From: JBKPNX01 sp046732855
GTDB lineage: Bacteria > Pseudomonadota > Alphaproteobacteria > Geminicoccales > Geminicoccaceae
DNA: 8,505 nucleotides
Assembly (NCBI GenBank): GCA_046732855.1
Contig: JBKPNX010000226.1
Span: 1-8,505 of the forward strand
Reading direction: 5' to 3'
Positions 5,125-8,505 of this stretch are shown here, in pieces; position 1 is the first letter of the stretch, and each line of letters opens with the position of its first letter. Below the pieces are notes generated by a model that was given only the letters and a program-made list of their open reading frames with translations, ran no database searches and was not told where the DNA came from. Made by a program: the position numbers and the translations under genes.

Positions 5125-6186
5125 GTGGCCAGAATCGTCGTGCTCGGAGCCGGGCTCGCGGGCAGCGCGTTCTGCATGCCGCTCGCCGATCAGGGGCACG
5201 AGGTGAGTCTCGTCGGCACCCCTGTCGACCGGCAGGTCATCGAGGCGCTCGCGCAGGGCGGCTTTCATCCGCGGCTCGGGGTGCGTATGCCGCGATCGGT
5301 GACGCCGTTGGACCACGACCGTCTTGCCGAGGCGCTCGCCGGCGACGTCGCGCTCGTCGTGATCGCGGTCAGCACGGCAGGCGTGCCCTGGGCGGCGGAG
5401 CAGCTCGCCGCCGCGCTTGCGGGGCCGGCACCGCCGATCCTCATGGTGACCAAGGGGCTCGCGGCGGCAAACGGAGAGGTCCGGGTGCTGCCGGCGCTGG
5501 TCGAAGACGCGCTGCGCGCGCGGTGCCGCGCCCATGGCGGCGTCGGCGGCATCGGTGGTCCGTGCCTGGCGCTCGAGCTGGCGGCGCGGCGCGACACCGC
5601 GGCGGTGATCGCGTACCCGGACCCGGCGGTGCTGCCGGGACTAATCGATCTGATCAGCGCGCCCTACTACCACGTGCGGCCGAGCACCGACGTGGTCGGG
5701 GTCGAGGCCTGCGCTGCGCTCAAGAACCTCGTGGTCATGGCGGTCGGCGCCGTAATTGGTCAGCTCGAGGTGGTCGGCGAGGCGCCGAACGGCGCGCGCA
5801 TGCACAATGCCGCCGCCGCCGTGTTCAGCCAGGCGCTGGGCGAACTCGAGCACCTGGTCCATGCGCTCGGCGGGCAAGTCGAGACGGTGCTGGGCCTCGC
5901 CGGCGCCGGCGATCTGTTCGTGACGTGCCAGGGCGGCCGCAACGGGCGGATGGGGCGCCTGCTCGGCCAGGGGCTCCGCTATCGCGAGGCGAAGGCGGCC
6001 CACATGCCGGATGACACGATCGAGGGCGCGGAGCTGGCGCTCGCCGTCGGGCCGACGCTCACCGCGTGGTGCGCGAACGGCCGGCTCGATCCGGACACCG
6101 TGCCTCTGTCGCGCGCCCTGATCGACGCGATCTGCCATAACCACCCGTTCGCGATCCCCTGGCCCGAGCTGCACTGGCCGCCCTGA
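5125..6186 (+). CDS. NAD(P)-dependent glycerol-3-phosphate dehydrogenase-like protein (GpsA family)
   Basis: Cytoplasmic dehydrogenase of the GpsA family, 353 residues (typical members about 330). GpsA enzymes interconvert dihydroxyacetone phosphate and sn-glycerol-3-phosphate. Visible in order: Rossmann loop GAGLAGSA (residues 8-15), TKGL (109-112), GGPCLALELA (144-153; usual form GPSFAxE), catalytic Lys200 in EACAALKNLVVMAVG, GLAGAGDLFVTC (257-268; usual form GLAGLGDLxxTC) and the phosphate-binding stretch RNGRMGRLLGQG (272-283). The start is a GTG at 5125 with GGAGGAGGG five bases upstream; the upstream gene stops at 5123 (TGA-A-GTG), so the two are translationally coupled. An open frame continues upstream but is only the shifted frame of the previous gene. 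The Ser-to-Cys change and departures around the Rossmann loop suggest a catabolic paralog, not the housekeeping lipid-synthesis GpsA; this is inference. Confidence 0.92.
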   Translation: MARIVVLGAGLAGSAFCMPLADQGHEVSLVGTPVDRQVIEALAQGGFHPRLGVRMPRSVTPLDHDRLAEALAGDVALVVIAVSTAGVPWAAEQLAAALAGPAPPILMVTKGLAAANGEVRVLPALVEDALRARCRAHGGVGGIGGPCLALELAARRDTAAVIAYPDPAVLPGLIDLISAPYYHVRPSTDVVGVEACAALKNLVVMAVGAVIGQLEVVGEAPNGARMHNAAAAVFSQALGELEHLVHALGGQVETVLGLAGAGDLFVTCQGGRNGRMGRLLGQGLRYREAKAAHMPDDTIEGAELALAVGPTLTAWCANGRLDPDTVPLSRALIDAICHNHPFAIPWPELHWPP

Positions 6187-6232
6187 GGCCCGGGCGCCAG
6201 ATCAGCCAACCGCTCGCGACCTGGACCTCGCA

Positions 6233-6793
6233 TTATTGCTGCTGCTCGGTCCCCGTCTGATCGGTTGCCTCGGGCTCGAGCAAGCCACCGATCACATGGA
6301 TGACCCCGTTGTCGGCCATGATGTCGGGCTTCAGCACTTCGATGTCGTTGACCAGCACGCCGCCCTCGGCGGTACTGATGTCGAGCTGCGCCCCCTGGAG
6401 CGTCTCCAGCTTCTCCTGCTCCATCAGCTGAGCCGACGGGACCTTGCCTTTGACGATGTAATGCTCGAGTATCTCGGCCAGCTGATCCTTGTCGGCTGAC
6501 TGAAGTTGTTCCTCCGGCGTTTTGGCAGGGCCCCCCGGCTCCAGACCTCCAACTTTTAGCCGCCGGAACGCCTCATTTGTCGGTGCGAAGATCGTATACG
6601 GGCCCGCACCCTCGAGCTCCTTGGCCAGACCCGCTGCTTCGAAGGCAGTGGCGAACTGATCGATCTCGAACTGGCCAGAGTTACTCACCTCCTGCATCGT
6701 CTCGATCACGTTACCGGCTTGCGCCGGCGAGACGAGCAGCCAGAGCGGTGCGGCGATCGAAGCTGCTCCGGCGAAGCGCTGAAGCTTGACCAT
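6233..6793 (-). CDS. Exported fasciclin (FAS1) domain protein
   Basis: A 186-residue secreted or periplasmic protein with one FAS1 domain. The signal peptide spans residues 1-26 (KLQR basic start, hydrophobic AASIAAPLWLLV, cleavage after AQA). The domain runs from about 40 to 174: the first conserved block is GPYTIFAPTNEAF (64-76), the middle block ILEHYIVKGKV (108-118), and the last block NGVIHVIGGLLEP (162-174). The tail is short and Gln-rich (TGTEQQQ). FAS1 domains mediate adhesion or protein contacts at the cell surface; the specific partner is unknown. GGGGAGAAGG just upstream supports the ATG at 6791-6793. It lies 110 bases downstream of the DUF1344-like gene in the same direction and converges on the dehydrogenase genes with 46 bases between, where I see no clear terminator. 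Confidence 0.95.
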   Translation of the reverse strand: MVKLQRFAGAASIAAPLWLLVSPAQAGNVIETMQEVSNSGQFEIDQFATAFEAAGLAKELEGAGPYTIFAPTNEAFRRLKVGGLEPGGPAKTPEEQLQSADKDQLAEILEHYIVKGKVPSAQLMEQEKLETLQGAQLDISTAEGGVLVNDIEVLKPDIMADNGVIHVIGGLLEPEATDQTGTEQQQ

Positions 6794-6861
6794 GACCTTC
6801 TCCCCAAGTCATCGGGGCTTGGCGCTGAACGACGCGCCCAGTGTTCCTTTCTGCAGCTTGG

Positions 6862-6889
6862 TGCGAGGGTCGGGAGTTCCGCCCTCGCA
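6862..6889 (-). repeat. Hairpin between the DUF1344-like and FAS1 genes
   Basis: A perfect 8-bp inverted repeat (TGCGAGGG / CCCTCGCA) with a 12-base loop, starting 15 bases past the stop of the DUF1344-like gene. No T-run follows on the transcribed strand, so complete termination is unlikely. It may be an attenuating or message-stabilising structure that lets the downstream FAS1 gene be co-transcribed. Confidence 0.4.
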
Positions 6890-6903
6890 GTCCGCCGGAT
6901 CGG

Positions 6904-7245
6904 CTAATCCTGCTTCTGTCCGATCCGCGTGATCATTTTTTGCCCGTCCTCCTCTCGGTACGAGAGCGTCACCTCGGAGCCCACCTTCGGGAATAAGGCC
7001 GCCCCGCCGCCCTCCTTCGGCATGACAAAGGTCTGGTCCTCGATCGTGATCTTTTGCGTCTGCGGGTCGGCTGCAGTGACTACGCCCGTGATCTGCATGC
7101 CTTCTTGCGCGGCACCTTGCTGGGCCTGCTGCGAGTCGGTACCCGCTCCCTCGGCCGGCGGGTGCTTGACGTCCTGGGCAGCCGCGTAAGGTATGGTTAG
7201 CGCGCCGGCAGCAAGCGCCGTCGCGAGGAGCATGGCCTTGTGCAT
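6904..7245 (-). CDS. Small exported DUF1344-like protein
   Basis: A 113-residue protein with a clear signal peptide (MHKAMLLATALAAGALTIPYAAA, cleavage about residue 23), a low-complexity Gln/Ala/Gly linker (residues 30-48), and a small beta-rich domain: MQITGVVTAADPQTQKITIEDQTFVMP (50-76), then FPKVGSEVTLSYREEDGQKMITRI (85-108). The pattern 'G-x-V-x-x-x-D-x-x-T-x-x-I-T-hydrophobic-x-D-G/Q' followed by 'hydrophobic-x-x-G-x-x-V-x-hydrophobic-x-Y' fits DUF1344, a family common in Rhizobiales without known function; assignment is from memory of the pattern. The ATG at 7243-7245 has a strong ribosome site (GGAGGTGG); a GTG at 7293 would add an Arg-rich leader and spoil the signal peptide. It has an EcfG-like promoter and a 5' hairpin, and is probably co-transcribed with the FAS1 gene. 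Confidence 0.85.
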   Translation of the reverse strand: MHKAMLLATALAAGALTIPYAAAQDVKHPPAEGAGTDSQQAQQGAAQEGMQITGVVTAADPQTQKITIEDQTFVMPKEGGGAALFPKVGSEVTLSYREEDGQKMITRIGQKQD

Positions 7246-7271
7246 TTCCACCTCCGGATGCCACCATCTCC

Positions 7272-7291
7272 GTCGGCGCCCATGCGCCGAC
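7272..7291 (-). promoter_or_regulatory. Hairpin in the 5' leader of the DUF1344-like gene
   Basis: A perfect 8-bp stem (GTCGGCGC / GCGCCGAC) closed by a 4-base loop, 27 bases upstream of the start codon and just downstream of the predicted transcription start. It may stabilise the 5' end of the message or block ribosome scanning. It does not include the ribosome-binding site. Confidence 0.4.
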
Positions 7292-7304
7292 ACGTCAGCC
7301 GAAC

Positions 7305-7329
7305 AACGGACTTGCCCGCTCGCGGTTCC
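7305..7329 (-). promoter_or_regulatory. EcfG-type (general stress response) promoter
   Basis: On the minus strand GGAAC (7325-7329) and CGTT (7305-7308) are separated by exactly 16 bases. This matches the consensus GGAAC-N16/17-CGTT of the alphaproteobacterial general-stress sigma factor EcfG. Transcription would start near 7297, about 50 bases before the DUF1344-like start codon. The match is seen directly; use by EcfG is inferred. Confidence 0.6.
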
Positions 7330-7556
7330 GCTGACTTGATCCCGGTCACTGTCAGTTCTGGGCCGTCCCGGGCGTCAGGGCGCCAAGCTGGAGCAGGCGT
7401 AACTCGTAGCCGGGATGGGTCGCTGGTCCGGCTGTCGTTGGCGGTCTGCTCCAACGCGGTCCGGGATGGAGCCAATTATGAATGGGGGTTATGGCTACAG
7501 GCGCATTCGGGCGCAGCATTTTCTATGCATCAGGTGCTTCCGTTGGATCTCGATGA
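7330..7556. other. Intergenic region with no gene recognised
   Basis: No reading frame here has a ribosome site, coding-like third positions and a recognisable product. I see an inverted pair TGGAGCAG (7389-7396) / CTGCTCCA (7446-7453) with a 49-base loop and a direct repeat CCGGGATGG (about 7410 and 7461). The stretch 7475-7556 is less GC-rich than its surroundings. Nothing further can be supported. Confidence 0.5.
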
Positions 7557-7847
7557 CTAGCTTTCGCGCGTTGCCTCCGTCGGCATGATGGCGCGCTCGA
7601 TTTCGGCCTCGGCCAAACTCACGGCGCGGGCCGCGCCGGGCAGCTGGGCAAGCGTGTTGGGGTCGAGCGGGAGGGCGTGCGCGAGGCGCTCCGCCCGCGT
7701 GCGCCGATATATGAAGGAGGATATCCGGCCCGCGCCCCGCGCGGCTATACTTACTGCGCGGACGCTCTTGGCCAGAACTGACGGCGGAAGACCCAAACTC
7801 TGGCCTTTAGCTCGGCACTTGAGATCTCCCACCCGGTCGGTGCCCAA
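7557..7847 (-). CDS. Unidentified short reading frame, possibly the 3' remnant of a gene
   Basis: An open frame of 96 codons ending at TAG (7557-7559). I do not recognise the product. The last 50 or so codons, from FIYRRTRAERLAHALPLDPN to the end, have almost all G or C third positions and a helix-like, acidic tail (SLAEAEIERAIMPTEA), as expected of real coding sequence. The first 45 codons do not, and the only full-length start is a TTG at 7847 without a ribosome site. It may be a decayed gene that kept its 3' end, or a chance frame. It lies between the hydrolase gene and the EcfG-regulated genes, same strand. Confidence 0.3.
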   Translation of the reverse strand: MGTDRVGDLKCRAKGQSLGLPPSVLAKSVRAVSIAARGAGRISSFIYRRTRAERLAHALPLDPNTLAQLPGAARAVSLAEAEIERAIMPTEATRES

Positions 7848-7879
7848 TTTTCATAGCTGACATCACAATTCTCGTGCTC

Positions 7880-8505
7880 CTAGCCTTTGATGAAGGCAAG
7901 CAGGTCGGCGTTGATCGTGTCGGCCTGGGTCGTGATCATGCCGTGCGGGAAGCCCTGGTAGGTCTTGAGCGTGCCGTTCCGCAGCAGCTTCGCCGACAGC
8001 GGTCCGGCGTCGGCATAGGGCACGATCTGGTCGTCCTCGCTGTGCATCACCAGCACCGGCAACTTGATCTTCTTCAGGTCCTCGGTGAAGTCGGTCTGCG
8101 AGAACACGACGATGCCGTCATAGTGCGCCTTGGCGCCGCCCATCATGCCCTGGCGCCACCAGTTCCAGATCAGCCCCTGGATGGGTTCGACGCCGGGCCG
8201 GTTGAAGCCATAGAACGGCCCGGCCGGCAGGTCGTAGTAGAATTTGGGACGGTTCGCGGCGAGCTGCGCCTGCAACCCGTCGAACACCTCCTTGGGCAGC
8301 CCACCGGGATTGGCCGCCGTCTTCACCATCAGCGGCGGCACCGCCGAGATGAGCGCCGCCTTCGCCGCCCGGCTCTCGCCGTGGCGCGCGAGGTAGTGCA
8401 CCACTTCGCCGCCGCCGGTGGAGTGGCCGACGTGCACGGCATCCTCAGATCCAGATGCTCGACCACCGCCGCGAGATCGTCGGCATAGTGATCCATGTCG
8501 TGGCC
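7880..8505 (-). CDS. Alpha/beta hydrolase, non-heme haloperoxidase/esterase type (5' end off the window; apparent frameshift)
   Basis: Cofactor-free serine hydrolase of the alpha/beta fold. About 208 residues of a usual 270-280 are visible. The catalytic triad can be read: nucleophile Ser in GHSTGGGE (codon 8420-8422), Asp in HSEDDQIVPY (codon about 8030-8032) and His in GFPHGM (codon about 7943-7945). A cap region rich in Trp and Tyr (FYYDLPAGPFYGFN, IWNWWRQGM) lies between. From 8505 to about 8444 the protein reads GHDMDHYADDLAAVVEHLDLR in one frame; from 8443 on it continues as DAVHVGHSTGGGE in another. One G seems to be missing from what would be AGG-GAT. A reading frame from a GTG at 8437 would lack the front of the domain and is unlikely to be a true start. 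Either a pseudogene or a sequencing/assembly error. The physiological substrate is unknown. Confidence 0.8.
   Translation of the reverse strand, partial: PRHGSLCRRSRGGGRASGSEDAVHVGHSTGGGEVVHYLARHGESRAAKAALISAVPPLMVKTAANPGGLPKEVFDGLQAQLAANRPKFYYDLPAGPFYGFNRPGVEPIQGLIWNWWRQGMMGGAKAHYDGIVVFSQTDFTEDLKKIKLPVLVMHSEDDQIVPYADAGPLSAKLLRNGTLKTYQGFPHGMITTQADTINADLLAFIKG

Noticed and set aside
6187..6232. Bidirectional terminator between the convergent GpsA-like and FAS1 genes
   Set aside because: Only a short GC-rich palindrome (around GGCCCGGGC) is present, with no T-run on either strand.
6809..6836. Second EcfG-like promoter before the FAS1 gene (GGAAC followed by CGTT)
   Set aside because: The spacing is 11 bases, far from the required 16-17.
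7240..7560. A 106-codon plus-strand open frame
   Set aside because: It starts inside the DUF1344-like gene on the opposite strand, has no ribosome site, covers the EcfG promoter and shows no codon bias or recognisable domain.
7874..8488. A 204-codon plus-strand open frame antisense to the hydrolase
   Set aside because: Shadow of the hydrolase gene; the minus strand holds the full catalytic triad.

Overview
The window looks like chromosomal DNA of an alphaproteobacterium, most likely of the Rhizobiales (Bradyrhizobium / Rhodopseudomonas / Xanthobacteraceae-like). The base composition is high in GC and codon third positions are mostly G or C. There are REP-like palindromes of the 'cgaagcaatccag' type, a DUF1344-type small secreted protein, and a good match to the promoter of the alphaproteobacterial general-stress sigma factor EcfG. 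No species can be named from the sequence alone.

Layout. (1) Positions 1-3127, minus strand: a compact operon read right to left. It runs substrate-binding protein (2195-3127), permease (1028-2131), a small VOC-family protein (633-1010), then the ATP-binding protein (1-631, cut by the window edge). Together these make a ribose/fructose-type sugar or polyol ABC importer with a VOC gene inserted between permease and ATPase. (2) Positions 3128-3818: a repeat-rich divergent intergenic region. It holds small dyads near the importer promoter, a large REP-like inverted repeat, a second REP half, and three tandem 59-bp repeats. The third repeat is the start of the next gene; the first two are frame-broken copies of that gene start. 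(3) Positions 3819-6186, plus strand: two genes with one base between stop and start. They encode a glycerol-1-phosphate dehydrogenase-like (AraM/EgsA) enzyme and a GpsA-like NAD(P)-dependent glycerol-3-phosphate dehydrogenase. (4) Positions 6233-7329, minus strand: a fasciclin-domain exported protein and a DUF1344-like exported protein, probably co-transcribed from an EcfG-type promoter. (5) Positions 7557-8505, minus strand: an unidentified short reading frame and the 3' part of an alpha/beta hydrolase of the non-heme haloperoxidase/esterase type, with an apparent one-base frameshift.

How the parts may work together. The importer and the dehydrogenase pair stand back to back, the usual arrangement of a catabolic locus: a sugar or polyol enters, is presumably phosphorylated by a kinase not present here, and is oxidised. 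The two dehydrogenases belong to families acting on opposite enantiomers of glycerol phosphate and share dihydroxyacetone phosphate. As a pair they could invert sn-glycerol-1-phosphate to sn-glycerol-3-phosphate with no net redox change, or act on a larger polyol phosphate. The fasciclin/DUF1344 pair looks like an independent stress-regulated envelope unit.
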